64,000 nt of DNA from NCBI GenBank assembly GCA_951812745.1, contig OX638327.1:930001-994000 (forward strand), in the 5' to 3' direction. Below the pieces are notes generated by a model, which did not search any database, was not told where the DNA came from, and saw only the letters and a list, made by a program, of their open reading frames with translations. Shown one piece after another: positions 36,650 to 45,599 of this stretch. This stretch comes from an uncultured Nitrospirales bacterium (GTDB lineage: Bacteria > Nitrospirota > Nitrospiria > Nitrospirales > UBA8639). Each line of letters opens with the position of its first letter. Positions within the stretch are counted from its first letter, which is position 1. The translations under genes were made by a program, and so were the position numbers.

Positions 36650-37843
36650 ATGAAACTGGCCACCCGCACCACTCGAATCGTCCCCTCCCCTACCTTACAC
36701 GTTTCGGCCACCGCCAAATCCATGGCGGCCCAAGGCGTGGACGTCATTGATTTCTCCGCAGGAGAACCGGCATGTGACACGCCTGAGGTTGTGAAGGCGG
36801 CTGCCAAGGCGGCCATCACCGACGGATTTACCAAGTACACCCCGGCCTCGGGCATTGACGATCTCAAACAGGCCATCGTTGAAAAATTTTCGCAGGACCA
36901 GGGCGTCCACTACGAGAAATCGCAAATCCTGGTGTCCTGTGGGGCTAAACATACCCTCTATAACGTCGCGCAGGCCCTTTTGGATCCCGGGGACGAAGTC
37001 ATCATCCCCGCTCCCTATTGGGTCTCCTACCCCGATATCGTGCGACTGGCCGATGGACAACCCGTTATCCTGGAAACAAAGGAAAGCCACGGGTATGCTC
37101 TTGATCCGAAACAATTGGAAGCCAGTGTCACCCCCCGCACCAAGGCGCTGATCCTGAACAGCCCGTGCAACCCGACGGGGACGCTGTATACACGGGAGAC
37201 GCTTGAAGCGGTGGCCGACGTGGCCAAACGTCACGGCTTTCTCGTGATCTCGGACGACATTTATGAACACCTCGTCTACGGAGAAACCCCGTTCCTGAGT
37301 ATCGTGTCCGCCGTGCCCGAGATCGCCGATCAGACCCTGGTGGTCAATGGTGTTTCCAAAGCGTTTTCCATGACGGGATGGCGTATCGGCTACGCAGGAG
37401 GACCAAAAGCGTTAATCGCCGCGATGGCGATGATCCAAAGCCAAAGCACGTCCAATCCCACGTCGATTTCGCAAAAAGCCTCGGTGGCCGCCCTCCGGGA
37501 AGGGACCCCTTTTTTCAAAGAGTTGTTAGCGGACCTCGGCCCCAAGCGTCGCCTCATGGTTGACGCGTTGAACGCCATCCCCGGCATCACCTGTCCATCC
37601 CCTGCAGGAGCCTTTTACGCATTTCCCAACATTTCGGGAATGCTGGGCAAACGGCATACCAATGGAACCATCACGACCTCTGCGGACCTGGCCACCTACT
37701 TACTGCATGAAGCTCACGTGGCGTGTGTGCCCGGTGAACCGTTCGGGAGTCCGCACCATCTGCGGTTGACCTATACCCCGACGCTCGACGCCATTGAGCG
37801 AGGCATGCAGAGGGTCAAAGAGGCGATTCAGGCCCTTGTTTGA
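36650..37843 (+). CDS. Class I pyridoxal-phosphate aminotransferase (aspartate aminotransferase type)
   Basis: About 397 residues from ATG 36650 (MKLATRTTRIVPSPTLHVSATAKSMAAQGVDVI); upstream ATGs at 36620 and 36626 are alternatives that would overlap coaD. Motifs: FSAGEPACDTP, ILVSCGAKHTLYN, PAPYWVSYPDI, LNSPCNPTGT, the PLP lysine in VSKAFSMTGWRIGYAGGP, and the C-terminal arginine in HLRLTYT. The subgroup matches Thermus-type aspartate/prephenate aminotransferases. It starts 10 nt after coaD. Confidence 0.92.
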   Translation: MKLATRTTRIVPSPTLHVSATAKSMAAQGVDVIDFSAGEPACDTPEVVKAAAKAAITDGFTKYTPASGIDDLKQAIVEKFSQDQGVHYEKSQILVSCGAKHTLYNVAQALLDPGDEVIIPAPYWVSYPDIVRLADGQPVILETKESHGYALDPKQLEASVTPRTKALILNSPCNPTGTLYTRETLEAVADVAKRHGFLVISDDIYEHLVYGETPFLSIVSAVPEIADQTLVVNGVSKAFSMTGWRIGYAGGPKALIAAMAMIQSQSTSNPTSISQKASVAALREGTPFFKELLADLGPKRRLMVDALNAIPGITCPSPAGAFYAFPNISGMLGKRHTNGTITTSADLATYLLHEAHVACVPGEPFGSPHHLRLTYTPTLDAIERGMQRVKEAIQALV

Positions 37844-37919
37844 ACTCCGGAAACCCTTGACTTTACCGATGAACAGATTATTTGAAATAGCAAAGTTGTG
37901 AAACGAGAGGATAGGAACG

Positions 37920-38288
37920 ATGCCGCTCTACGAATATCAATGTGAGACCTGTCACCATCAATTCGAGGTCCAGCAAAAGTTTTCCGACCCGTTGGTCGAC
38001 ACATGCATCCGATGCGGGAAGGGGGTCCGAAAACTCATCTCGGCTCCCGGCATCATGTTCAAAGGCAGCGGCTGGTACGTGACGGATTACTCAAATAAGT
38101 TGAAAGATCCCAGCCAAGGGAAACAAGCTGAAAGCCCGGCCAAGGACAAGGACGGGACAGGCGGTGGAGAGGAAAAAGCCCCTGCCAAAAGCGAATCCGG
38201 TTCCACCTCCGACGCGTCGTCATCGGCACCCACGCCGCCCCCGTCGAGTCCCGCATCCTCAGGTTCGTCTTCGGGTTCCACAACCTGA
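37920..38288 (+). CDS. FmdB-type zinc ribbon protein
   Basis: 122 residues. The first 70 are the FmdB/CxxC regulatory domain: MPLYEYQCETCHHQFEVQQKFSDPLVDTCIRCGKGVRKLISAPGIMFKGSGWYVTDY, with two Cys pairs for zinc. The rest is a low-complexity Pro/Ser/Gly/Lys tail (TGGGEEKAPAKSESGSTSDASSSAPTPPPSS), common in this family. Function unknown, probably nucleic-acid binding or regulatory. Confidence 0.9.
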   Translation: MPLYEYQCETCHHQFEVQQKFSDPLVDTCIRCGKGVRKLISAPGIMFKGSGWYVTDYSNKLKDPSQGKQAESPAKDKDGTGGGEEKAPAKSESGSTSDASSSAPTPPPSSPASSGSSSGSTT

Positions 38289-38294
38289 CGCCTC

Positions 38295-38975
38295 TCAGCC
38301 GATAGACTCCGAAGGCAAATCGGGGCAGACGCCGAAACGATCCGCAAATACTTCGTTCCAGACCAAGCGGGCGAACGTCCGATAACCCGCAGCATTGAGA
38401 TGCAGGCCATCACTGGAAAAGTGGAGGGCTAAAAGACAAGAGGAACCTTCCGAGGTCGCCTGAAACAGATCCACACACGGCATGTGACGGCGTTGACACC
38501 GTTCCGTAATCAGGCGATTCAATTCCAAGCGAGACTGAAGATGCGAGCGGAGCCAGGCAGGCAACGCCCCGGTGCCGACACCCTCGGCCCTGAGGGAAGG
38601 GACCGTCACGCCAACGGGCTGGATTCCCGCGTCCAACGCCAACGTATAGAAACGCTCTAAATTCGTGATAATCGTCGAGGGGGCAACGCCCCATCCCAAA
38701 TCGTTCGTTCCGCCTAAAATCACGGTATAAGAAGGGACCACGTCAACGACGTCGCGCGAAAATCGCATCGCCATGTCGGACGTGGTTTCGCCACAAATTC
38801 CTTTCACGGAGACCCTCCCTCGTGTGCCCAACCATTCTTGAAGAAACCCGCTATAGGGAGTATCCGGCAACGGCATTCCCGTTTCAGCCTGAACCTGATA
38901 CCCAGCGGTGAGACTATCCCCAAAACACACGAGTATCGGCGATGAGTCAGCCCGCAACTTCAAACTTTCAGGCAT
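38295..38975 (-). CDS. SGNH/GDSL-family hydrolase (arylesterase type)
   Basis: From ATG 38975 (AGGAGG 9 nt upstream) the protein is 226 residues. The four blocks are visible: block I VCFGDSLTAGYQ (catalytic Ser), block II Gly in VKGICGETTSD, block III LGGTNDLGWG (Asn), block V FSSDGLHLNAAGYRTFARLV (Asp and His). Resembles TesA/acyl-CoA thioesterase I-type lipases but with no signal peptide, so probably cytosolic. Convergent with the FmdB gene, 6 nt apart. Confidence 0.88.
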   Translation of the reverse strand: MPESLKLRADSSPILVCFGDSLTAGYQVQAETGMPLPDTPYSGFLQEWLGTRGRVSVKGICGETTSDMAMRFSRDVVDVVPSYTVILGGTNDLGWGVAPSTIITNLERFYTLALDAGIQPVGVTVPSLRAEGVGTGALPAWLRSHLQSRLELNRLITERCQRRHMPCVDLFQATSEGSSCLLALHFSSDGLHLNAAGYRTFARLVWNEVFADRFGVCPDLPSESIG

Positions 38976-39122
38976 TGCCGGAAATCCTCCTCTTGACATC
39001 GCCCGGCCTCAATGCATAGCCTTAGAATTGTAAAGATAGACCGATCGAGGCAATCCATTTCCATAACAACGTTTGTTTTCCGTTACCGATCATCACCTGT
39101 TTTGAGGAAGGAGTTCTGTCTT

Positions 39123-39698
39123 ATGCAAGGACGTCATCAGCTTACTTCACATACACGCGGCAACGTGATCCTCTCCCTGCTCGCATGGTTCATGGTCCAA
39201 AGCCTGTTTTGCAGCCTCCCCTACGCCTTTGCAGAGGAATCGTTTCAAATAGCCGTCATTGATCCTCAGGCGGTCCTGGAAAATTCCAACGCCGGACAAA
39301 AGGCGCTCGCGACCTTAAAAGAACACGTAATGGTTCGTCAAAAACTGTTGGAAACGGACGAAGCAGAAATACAAAAACTCGAGCAGCAGCTTCAAGGCGG
39401 TACGGGCCGAAGTGAAACCGAAACGCAAATCCTGCGGGAAGAGTTACAAGGCAAAATCCAGGATTATCAACGGCGGCGCCAAACCTTCCAGCAGGAAGTG
39501 CAGGAAAAGCAAAAGAATTTGATGGTGGATTATATGAAGAAAATCGAGGGGGCAACAAAGACCGTTGCCGAACGGCGTGGCTTTTCATTGGTCATTGACA
39601 AGGGCAATGAGGCCATTATGCAAATTGTGCTCTATTCCGCCAAGGGCATGGATATTACCGATGAGGTCGTGAAGGAGTTCAATAAAACCTACAAATAG
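39123..39698 (+). CDS. OmpH/Skp-family periplasmic chaperone
   Basis: From ATG 39123 (GGAAGGAG upstream) the protein has 191 residues. A signal peptide (VILSLLAWFMVQSLFCSLPYAFA) precedes the Skp-like core: IAVIDPQAVLENSNAGQKALATLK, a long coiled coil of tentacle helices rich in Gln/Glu/Lys (residues 70-150), and the closing FSLVIDKGNEAIMQIVLYSAKGMDITDEVVKEFN. Such proteins escort unfolded outer-membrane proteins to the BAM complex. Confidence 0.9.
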   Translation: MQGRHQLTSHTRGNVILSLLAWFMVQSLFCSLPYAFAEESFQIAVIDPQAVLENSNAGQKALATLKEHVMVRQKLLETDEAEIQKLEQQLQGGTGRSETETQILREELQGKIQDYQRRRQTFQQEVQEKQKNLMVDYMKKIEGATKTVAERRGFSLVIDKGNEAIMQIVLYSAKGMDITDEVVKEFNKTYK

Positions 39699-39743
39699 GG
39701 GCTCAACCTTCATGCGAGGGAAGAGTGACGCTACGTTTGTACT

Positions 39744-40130
39744 CTAGTGTCGAGCATCAGGGCCCGGCTCCAGAGGATATCCTGCCTGCCGCCATGCCTT
39801 GATTCCGCCCGCCATTGAAAACACTTGCGTATAACCCATTTCCCGCAAGTTGGCGGCCGACAAGGCCGATCGATAGCCTCCACCGCAATAAAGCACAATT
39901 TCCGCGTTTTTATCAGGAATCATTTCCTCAATGTCACGCTCCAGAATCCCGCGGCCCTTGTGAATCGCCCCACGGGCATACCCCTGAGCAACTTCATGAT
40001 CCTCTCGAACGTCGATGAAATGAAACGCTTCACCGCGCTCGATACGAGCCATAACCTCACTCGGCCCGCACTCACGAATTTCGCTCTTTCGTGTCTCAAC
40101 GAGTCGTTCGAATCCGGGATTATGCCCCAT
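39744..40130 (-). CDS. Rhodanese-domain sulfurtransferase
   Basis: About 128 residues, single rhodanese domain. Substrate/fold motifs: FIDVREDHEVAQGYARGAIHKGRGILERDIE and the active loop LYCGGGYRSALSA with the catalytic Cys. ATG 40130 overlaps the stop of the preceding small ORF. No signal peptide. Sulfur-carrier or persulfide role is likely. Confidence 0.88.
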   Translation of the reverse strand: MGHNPGFERLVETRKSEIRECGPSEVMARIERGEAFHFIDVREDHEVAQGYARGAIHKGRGILERDIEEMIPDKNAEIVLYCGGGYRSALSAANLREMGYTQVFSMAGGIKAWRQAGYPLEPGPDARH

Positions 40131-40321
40131 CACATCTCCAGCCTCTTGTCGGCCCGACGCGCGAGTTCAGAAACGCCGCCCTGCGCCGCCGCCACGTTAT
40201 GAAACGCTTTCATCAACAATCGAGGGTCGCCGTCGAATTCATCAATCGCCGCGTTCAGATAGGCCGCAATATCTTCCGGGGTTTTGAGATAATCGCCGGC
40301 TTTATGGTCTTTTACGGGCAT
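40130..40321 (-). CDS. Small addiction-module-antidote-like protein (C-terminally short)
   Basis: 63 residues beginning with DYLKTPEDIAAYLNAAIDEFDGDPRLLMKAFHNVAAAQGGVSELARRADKRLEM. The first 55 residues match HigA-like putative addiction-module antidotes (TIGR02684 type), but the protein ends where the recognition helix of the HTH should follow, so DNA binding is probably lost. No toxin gene is adjacent. It overlaps the rhodanese gene. Confidence 0.6.
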   Translation of the reverse strand: MPVKDHKAGDYLKTPEDIAAYLNAAIDEFDGDPRLLMKAFHNVAAAQGGVSELARRADKRLEM

Positions 40322-40435
40322 CGCCTTCTCCTCCTCTTGATACGAAACCAGCCAACACCCACCCGGCAGCTAACCCAGGACGACCACCTAAACGCTGACC
40401 CCTTTCCATCAATTCGTGGTTCATCCAGGGTAGAA

Positions 40436-40511
40436 TGGCGCGCCCGGCAGGGGTCGAACCTGCGACCCTCGGCTTAGAAGGCCGATGCTCTGTCCACTGA
40501 GCTACGGGCGC
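40436..40511 (-). tRNA. tRNA-Arg (TCT)
   Basis: On the minus strand: acceptor GCGCCCG..CGGGCGC, D arm AGCTCAGTGGACAGAGC, anticodon stem-loop GGCCTTCTAAGCC with anticodon TCT, T arm GGTTCGACCCC, discriminator G and an encoded CCA. Confidence 0.95.
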
Positions 40512-40613
40512 TCGGCCTTATTCTACGATAAGTGAGGCAAGGTGACGCGTTGACTGAGACGTGGCACGGGCCATCGTTTTCAGCCGCGTGTTTCAGATTT
40601 CTTCCCCAAAAAC

Positions 40614-40667
<54 letters not shown>

Positions 40668-40690
<23 letters not shown>

Positions 40691-41288
40691 ACGTTTCTTC
40701 AACTATGCGTTTCAACACGTTTTTGGCTTTGGCCAATGCTCGTCCACGATGACTGATTTGGTTCTTCTGGTCAAGCGTCAACTCCGCCAGAGTTTTTCCC
40801 AGTTCCGGGACAACAAAGACCGGATCATACCCAAATCCGTGACCCCCGGAACAGTGGTCCGCAATCCGTCCCTGCAACACGCCCTCCACGAACTCGACGG
40901 AAGAAACAGGAGCGGCAATCGCCACGACCGTCAGAAAACGAGCCCCTCGTTGGTCCGCCGGGACACCGGTGAGTTCGTCCAACAGTTTTCGACAATTGTC
41001 CGCGTATGTGGCATGGGCTCCGGCGTATCGCGCGGCAAACACGCCCGGGCGCCCCCCTAACGCGTCGACTTCCAAGCCGGTATCATCGGCGAGGGTCAGC
41101 GTGCCGGTGAACCGGGCAATCTCCCTCGCTTTTTTGCCGGCATTCGCCTGGCACGTCTCGCCATCCTCAATCACAACCGGAGCGGCGGGAAATTGATCCA
41201 GCGTCCGAATGGTCAAACCAAGGTCCTGCAGGAACGCTTTCATCTCCCGCTGTTTATCCCGATTTCCCGTTGCCAACACAAGCTCCAT
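40668..41288 (-). CDS. rdgB: RdgB/HAM1-family non-canonical purine NTP pyrophosphatase
   Basis: Hydrolyses ITP, dITP and XTP to keep them out of nucleic acids. 206 residues: LVLATGNRDKQREMKAFL, the DDTGLEVDALGGRPGVFAARYAGAHA signature with the general-acid Asp, GGHGFGYDPVFVVPELGKTLAELT and SHRGRAL. The 3' end overlaps tRNA-Pro. It starts 6 nt after rph on the same strand, the frequent rph-rdgB pair. Confidence 0.95.
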
Positions 41289-41294
41289 GACGTG

Positions 41295-42044
41295 CTACAC
41301 GAGATTGCCGACACAGTCTTTTTGCAGCTTGATCAATTGCTGGATCCCGTTCCACCCCAACGCCAGGAATTGGTCCAACTCCTCTTTTCCGAACGAACCG
41401 CGTTCGGCTGTCCCTTGCACCTCGACCAAGCGCCCCTTGCCGGTCATCACCAGATTCATGTCCACTTCGGCCCTGGAATCTTCTTCGTAGCACAGGTCCG
41501 CCAAGGCAACCCCTCCGACTCTTCCGACGCTGATGGCGGCAAGATAATCCACCAGCGGCGTCTTCTTCAGCATTTTCTTCTCTTTCAATGAGGCAAACGC
41601 ATCGGCAAGCGCGATAAAGGCTCCGGTAATCGAGGCCGTGCGCGTGCCGCCGTCGGCCTGAATCACGTCACAATCAATCCAAATCGTGCGCTCCCCCATC
41701 GCAGACATATCCGTCACCGCGCGGAGCGCACGGCCCACGAGTCGTTGAATCTCCAGGGTCCGGCCGCTTTGCTTCCCTCGTGAGGCTTCGCGGGGCATGC
41801 GATCATGCGTGGCCCGCGGCAACATGGCATATTCAGCCGTCACCCAGCCTTGTCCCTTATCCCGAAGAAACGGCGGAACCTTTTCCTCAACCGACGCCGT
41901 GCAGATGACCTTGGTTTCGCCCATTTCCATGAGGACGGAGCCATCCGCATACTTGATAAACGGCCGGGTCACCTTGACCGAACGGATTTCATCGACCCGA
42001 CGGCCGTCACTTCGTCGCAATCCTGACGTTTCATTCATCGGCAT
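41295..42044 (-). CDS. rph: Ribonuclease PH
   Basis: Phosphorolytic 3' trimming of tRNA precursors. 249 residues: [81 protein letters not shown] (phosphate-binding loop), [20 protein letters not shown] and [26 protein letters not shown]. The start overlaps a 42-residue membrane protein gene by 14 nt. Confidence 0.96.
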   Translation of the reverse strand: MPMNETSGLRRSDGRRVDEIRSVKVTRPFIKYADGSVLMEMGETKVICTASVEEKVPPFLRDKGQGWVTAEYAMLPRATHDRMPREASRGKQSGRTLEIQRLVGRALRAVTDMSAMGERTIWIDCDVIQADGGTRTASITGAFIALADAFASLKEKKMLKKTPLVDYLAAISVGRVGGVALADLCYEEDSRAEVDMNLVMTGKGRLVEVQGTAERGSFGKEELDQFLALGWNGIQQLIKLQKDCVGNLV

Positions 42045-42159
42045 CTCTTCCTTTTCCTCTCTGCTTTCTGGCTACGGTCGCTCGCACGAGCAAAAGCCCG
42101 AGGATGACGAACACGATACCCCCGACAAACAGTTCTTCGTATGGAAACAGATAGGGCAT
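42031..42159 (-). CDS. Small single-pass membrane protein (42 aa)
   Basis: ATG 42159 to TGA 42031: [33 protein letters not shown].. with one transmembrane helix and a basic then acidic tail (GKGRDADE). It overlaps the rph start by 14 nt, so translation would be coupled. Similar in size and build to 6687-6815. Unrecognised family. Confidence 0.5.
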   Translation of the reverse strand: MPYLFPYEELFVGGIVFVILGLLLVRATVARKQRGKGRDADE

Positions 42160-42281
42160 CGACTCAGAGTAAGAGAAACCACACGCCACTGCAAGTTTAC
42201 CGCCTCGCCGCGTCTTCGTTGACTGCCTCGGAGACTCATGCTAACTTTCATCCGTATTTTCAATAGGTTGGGATTATCTCC

Positions 42282-43565
42282 ATGTATGACCTTCGTTCGC
42301 TCAGAGACCAGTTACCCGCCATCCGCGACCAACTCGGGCCCCGTGGAGCAGACGTGGCATGGGAGGAAGTCGAAAAGCTGTTGCAGGACCGCCTCGACCG
42401 GCTCTCCCAAGTTGAAGCCCTCCGGCATCAACTCAAAAAAGGCTCAGAGGACGTGGCTCGATTAAAGCGTGAGAAACAACCGGCAGAAGAAGCCATGACC
42501 GCCATGCGGGCACTGGGCGACAACATCGCCATTCATGAAGAGCATTTGCGGACCATTGAAACCCGGCTCGAAGAACACGCGCTACGCATTCCCAACGTCC
42601 CGCATGACACGGTTCCTCAAGGAACCGATGCGTCCCGGAACGTCGAAGTTCGTCGATGGGGTGAGCCGCCTTCCTTCGCCTTTCCACCGAAACCGCATTG
42701 GGAAATCGGAGAATCCCTGGGCATTCTGGACTTCAAACGAGCCGGCAAAATCACGGGGGCCCGATTTTCCCTTGCACTCGGCGCAGGCGCCCAACTCGAA
42801 CGCGCGTTAACCGCGTTGATGCTCGATATCCATACCCGGACGCATGGCTATACCGAAGTGCTCCCTCCCTATCTTGTCAATCGGGAGGCCATGACCGGGA
42901 CCGGACAACTTCCGAAATTCGAAAGCGACCTGTTTCACCTCCGTGACGACGAGTACCTCCTCATCCCGACGGCCGAAGTGCCGGTTACCAACATGTACCG
43001 GGATGAAATCCTTCCGGAGACCGCCTTGCCGATCCGGCACGTGGCATCGACCCCTTGTTTCCGGCGAGAAGCCGGCTCCTATGGGCAAGACACCCGCGGC
43101 CTGATTCGCGTGCACCAGTTCCATAAGGTTGAACTCGTGGCGTTCACCACCCCGGAGGATTCGTATGCCGAGCTTGAGCGCCTCACCAACGCGGCCGAAG
43201 CGATTCTGCAGACACTTGAATTACCCTACCGGGTCGTGAGCTTATGCCGCGGCGACCTGGGGTTCGGCGCAGCCAAGACCTATGACCTCGAAGTCTGGGT
43301 GCCTTCGCAAGAGACCTATCGGGAAATCTCGTCGTGCAGCAATTTCGAAGCCTTTCAGGCGCGAAGGGCCAACATACGATTTCGACCCCACGGCGGCAAG
43401 GCGGCGTATCTTCATACACTCAATGGCTCCGGCGTGGCCGTGGGTCGGACAATCGTCGCCATTCTGGAAAACTATCAGCAGGAAGACGGCTCAGTCATCG
43501 TGCCCGAGGCGCTCCGTCCGTACATGAACGGTGTCGAACGACTCACCACAACCCCGGCATTTTGA
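42282..43565 (+). CDS. serS: Seryl-tRNA synthetase
   Basis: 427 residues: the N-terminal tRNA-binding coiled coil (residues about 25-110, [29 protein letters not shown]), then the class II core with motif 1 near GALAAL-type residues, motif 2 [40 protein letters not shown] and motif 3 [20 protein letters not shown]. Standard length and order. Confidence 0.97.
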   Translation: MYDLRSLRDQLPAIRDQLGPRGADVAWEEVEKLLQDRLDRLSQVEALRHQLKKGSEDVARLKREKQPAEEAMTAMRALGDNIAIHEEHLRTIETRLEEHALRIPNVPHDTVPQGTDASRNVEVRRWGEPPSFAFPPKPHWEIGESLGILDFKRAGKITGARFSLALGAGAQLERALTALMLDIHTRTHGYTEVLPPYLVNREAMTGTGQLPKFESDLFHLRDDEYLLIPTAEVPVTNMYRDEILPETALPIRHVASTPCFRREAGSYGQDTRGLIRVHQFHKVELVAFTTPEDSYAELERLTNAAEAILQTLELPYRVVSLCRGDLGFGAAKTYDLEVWVPSQETYREISSCSNFEAFQARRANIRFRPHGGKAAYLHTLNGSGVAVGRTIVAILENYQQEDGSVIVPEALRPYMNGVERLTTTPAF

Positions 43566-43638
43566 CGTTGCCGACTGGAATTTTGGCGGGTACAAGGCCC
43601 TGCCGTGCGACCATCTCTGCCTGACAAGGAGGTCTGTT

Positions 43639-43881
43639 GTGAAAATTGGGAACCTGATCAGACTATCGACCTGTACGCTGGCCTTATGGGGAATCACGGC
43701 GTGCGGGATGAACCAAGTGGAAACCTCGTGGTCGAAACCCGGCGCCTCTCCCGGTGAGTTTGAACGCGTGAGCGCCGAGTGTGACAACGACCCGGGCATA
43801 ACCGGACTCAAAGGTTACGCGGGTTACCAGGTCTGCATGAAAAAGCACGGCTGGTTCCTGATCGAAGAACCCGTGCAATAA
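43639..43881 (+). CDS. Small lipoprotein
   Basis: 80 residues from GTG 43639, with AGGAGG immediately upstream. The signal peptide (KIGNLIRLSTCTLALWGITAC) ends in a lipobox-like ITAC, followed by GMNQVETSWSKPGASPGEFERVSAECDNDPG and GYAGYQVCMKKHGW. Similar tiny lipoproteins with a CMxxxGW end occur in many Gram-negatives. Function unknown. A longer frame from 43531 overlaps serS and is not supported. Confidence 0.78.
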   Translation: MKIGNLIRLSTCTLALWGITACGMNQVETSWSKPGASPGEFERVSAECDNDPGITGLKGYAGYQVCMKKHGWFLIEEPVQ

Positions 43882-43977
43882 GGGGAAGCTCCTTCTTTCT
43901 CTTTCTTACCCTCGTCTTCTTGCGACCGTTCGATTGGTGTCACTATGCCAATGAGGGAAGACCATCAAGAAATCGTA

Positions 43978-44006
43978 TTGACAATTTATTCGCTACAGGC
44001 GAACAT
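43978..44006 (+). promoter_or_regulatory. Possible promoter of the RelE/XRE pair
   Basis: A consensus -35 TTGACA (43978-43983), 17-nt spacer and a poor -10 GAACAT (44001-44006). The toxin start follows within about 10-20 nt. Confidence 0.35.
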
Positions 44007-44014
44007 GCTGCTAC

Positions 44015-44284
44015 GTGAAACAGGTCATGCAAATCGAATGGGCGACCAAAGCGGTGAAAGATATGCGCCGCCTCGCCGTCCGTGACCGCGAGAGGATCAT
44101 CGTCAAGGTCGAACAGTACGCCAGAGACCCTGCATCGCTTGCCAATCAAGTGATTAGGCTAACTGGGAGTGAATATCGGCGAATGAAGGTTGGCCAGTAT
44201 CGTGTTATTTTCAGAATCGAACATGACACAATTGCCGTCATGATTGTCTTGAGAGTCCGGCATCGGAGGGAGGCTTATGACTGA
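44015..44284 (+). CDS. RelE/ParE-family toxin
   Basis: 89 residues from GTG 44015, or 85 from ATG 44027 (MQIEWATKAVKDMRRL). RelE-fold signature: basic helices with RDRERIIVKVEQYARDPASLANQVIRLTG and the core EYRRMKVGQYRVIFRIEHDTIAVMIVLRVRHRREAYD. Such toxins cleave mRNA at the ribosome. Its stop overlaps the antitoxin start by 8 nt, toxin first. Confidence 0.9.
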   Translation: MKQVMQIEWATKAVKDMRRLAVRDRERIIVKVEQYARDPASLANQVIRLTGSEYRRMKVGQYRVIFRIEHDTIAVMIVLRVRHRREAYD

Positions 44285-44639
44285 CCCCCAAACCATTACC
44301 CTGACGCGGAAAAAATATAATGCAATCCTCACCCGCCAGGAGGAACTTGAGGAGAGGCTGGCCGCACTTGATGCGGACGATGGCAACCGTATCCCCCACG
44401 AAGTGGCCCTCGCTATTATGCGTGGCGAGAGCCCGTTCGTTGCGTTCCGGCACCATCTCGGGATCACGTTGCGCGGCCTGTCCAAACGAACGGGAATCGG
44501 GGTCAGCTACCTTTCCGAGATCGAACGTGGCATCAAATCCGGCTCTCCTGCGGCTTTGTCCCGAATCGCCACTGTGTTCGGCACGACCATCGACACCCTG
44601 ATAAACACGCACCAGCATATGTTTAAGGCTAGACATTAG
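44277..44639 (+). CDS. XRE-type antitoxin of the RelE module
   Basis: 120 residues: an N-terminal helical segment (LTRKKYNAILTRQEELEERLAALDADDG) that probably binds the toxin, then a HTH_XRE domain (FRHHLGITLRGLSKRTGIGVSYLSEIERGIKSGSPAALSRIATVFGTTIDTLI). The toxin-first order and the C-terminal DNA-binding domain resemble HigBA-type modules. Ends 57 nt before tRNA-Ser. Confidence 0.88.
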   Translation: MTDPQTITLTRKKYNAILTRQEELEERLAALDADDGNRIPHEVALAIMRGESPFVAFRHHLGITLRGLSKRTGIGVSYLSEIERGIKSGSPAALSRIATVFGTTIDTLINTHQHMFKARH

Positions 44640-44696
44640 AAACCACTTGTTGCGCGAGGATATAACGATCAATGTGCCTTTCGTAGGGCGTAACCC

Positions 44697-44784
44697 GGAG
44701 GGGTGCTGGAGTGGACGAACAGGCCGGTCTTGAAAACCGGAGTCCTTCACGGGACCGTGGGTTCGAATCCCACCCCCTCCGCCA
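44697..44784 (+). tRNA. tRNA-Ser (TGA)
   Basis: Acceptor GGAGGGG..CCCCTCC, D arm TGGAGTGGACGAACAGG, anticodon stem-loop CCGGTCTTGAAAACCGG with anticodon TGA, a long variable arm (AGTCCTTCACGGGACC), T arm GTGGGTTCGAATCCCAC, discriminator G and encoded CCA. A TATAAC box at 44661 could be its -10 element. Its 3' end is the likely attachment site of the island that follows. Confidence 0.95.
44769..44784 (+). repeat. Left attachment-like repeat (3' end of tRNA-Ser)
   Basis: CCCACCCCCTCCGCCA, identical to 50728-50743; the first base apart, its last 14 bases recur at 49727-49740. Confidence 0.7.
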
Positions 44785-44843
44785 TGACACCGAAAGCCAT
44801 CTGACAAAAGTTGAGCCTGAGCCGCCCCAATAGCTGTAGAAGC

Positions 44844-44890
44844 GGGGGTGGGATTCGAACAGGGGGTTCTGAAGGGGGTGTGCCCCCTTC
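44844..44890. other. Inverted tRNA fragment and perfect hairpin
   Basis: GGGGGTGGGATTCGAAC (44844-44860) is the exact reverse complement of the tRNA-Ser T-arm part GTTCGAATCCCACCCCC at 44761-44777. Just after it, GAAGGGGG-TGTG-CCCCCTTC (44871-44890) is a perfect 8-bp stem-loop. No gene is seen in 44785-45043. Confidence 0.6.
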
Positions 44891-45043
44891 ATGGGGTGAC
44901 CGGCGCCACGCGACGGCGCGAGGGCCGTGATGGAGATGGGTGTGCGTTGCGTGAATGAGGGGGAAGGGGTGGTGGTACGGTGGCCGTGCTGCGGTCACAT
45001 GGTCAAGGCGTGGTGAGGATGGGCGTTCTTTACTTGGGTCTTT

Positions 45044-45403
45044 TCACGAGCTTGCACCGTTGCACCGAGACCGCATACCACGCTTGTCGGACGCCAAAGG
45101 GTTTCTCTCGATCGTGTTGAACAAAGCGGTCTTCCGTTGACCGAAGTATTGTTTCATGAGGGTCGAAATCTGCATATCAAAGTAGTCATCCAACAACGCC
45201 CATTGTTCTGTGCCGGTCGTGACCGCCTTGTTCTCAAAGAATTTCAACACCCCGGCTTTGTCTGCCAAAACCCTCATGCAGGGCCGGATGACATAGGTCC
45301 GAAATTCCTCGTCAAACACCGCTTCCGTGATCGGGTCCGCGAACGCCGTCGTCGGCCCAGTCAGCACGAGCCACGTGGCTAGCAAAATAGTGAAACAGGG
45401 CAT
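45044..45403 (-). CDS. Exported hypothetical protein
   Basis: 119 residues from ATG 45403 with a clear signal peptide (MPCFTILLATWLVLTGPTTAFA, cleavage before DPITEA). The mature part (AVFDEEFRTYVIRPCMRVLADKAGVLKFFENKAVTTGTEQW.., FDMQISTLMKQYF) is helical with a single Cys. A longer frame reaches 45526 but adds no family-like sequence. GGAGA lies upstream of the chosen start. Family not recognised. Confidence 0.7.
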   Translation of the reverse strand: MPCFTILLATWLVLTGPTTAFADPITEAVFDEEFRTYVIRPCMRVLADKAGVLKFFENKAVTTGTEQWALLDDYFDMQISTLMKQYFGQRKTALFNTIERNPLASDKRGMRSRCNGASS

Positions 45404-45599
45404 GGGGGTCTCCTTTTCTGTGGTGGTGAACACTTGGGTTGCTAGTAAACCGAAAATGGAAATGGTCGGAAAGAATGGTGGCGCGGTCACGTGGTCCTTG
45501 GGGGAAGTAAATGCCCTTTTACCCATAACATAGCTCCCTCCCCAACACTTGCGTGTTTTCTCACGATTGTCTATTATCAGAAAAAAGTGATATTTTGAT

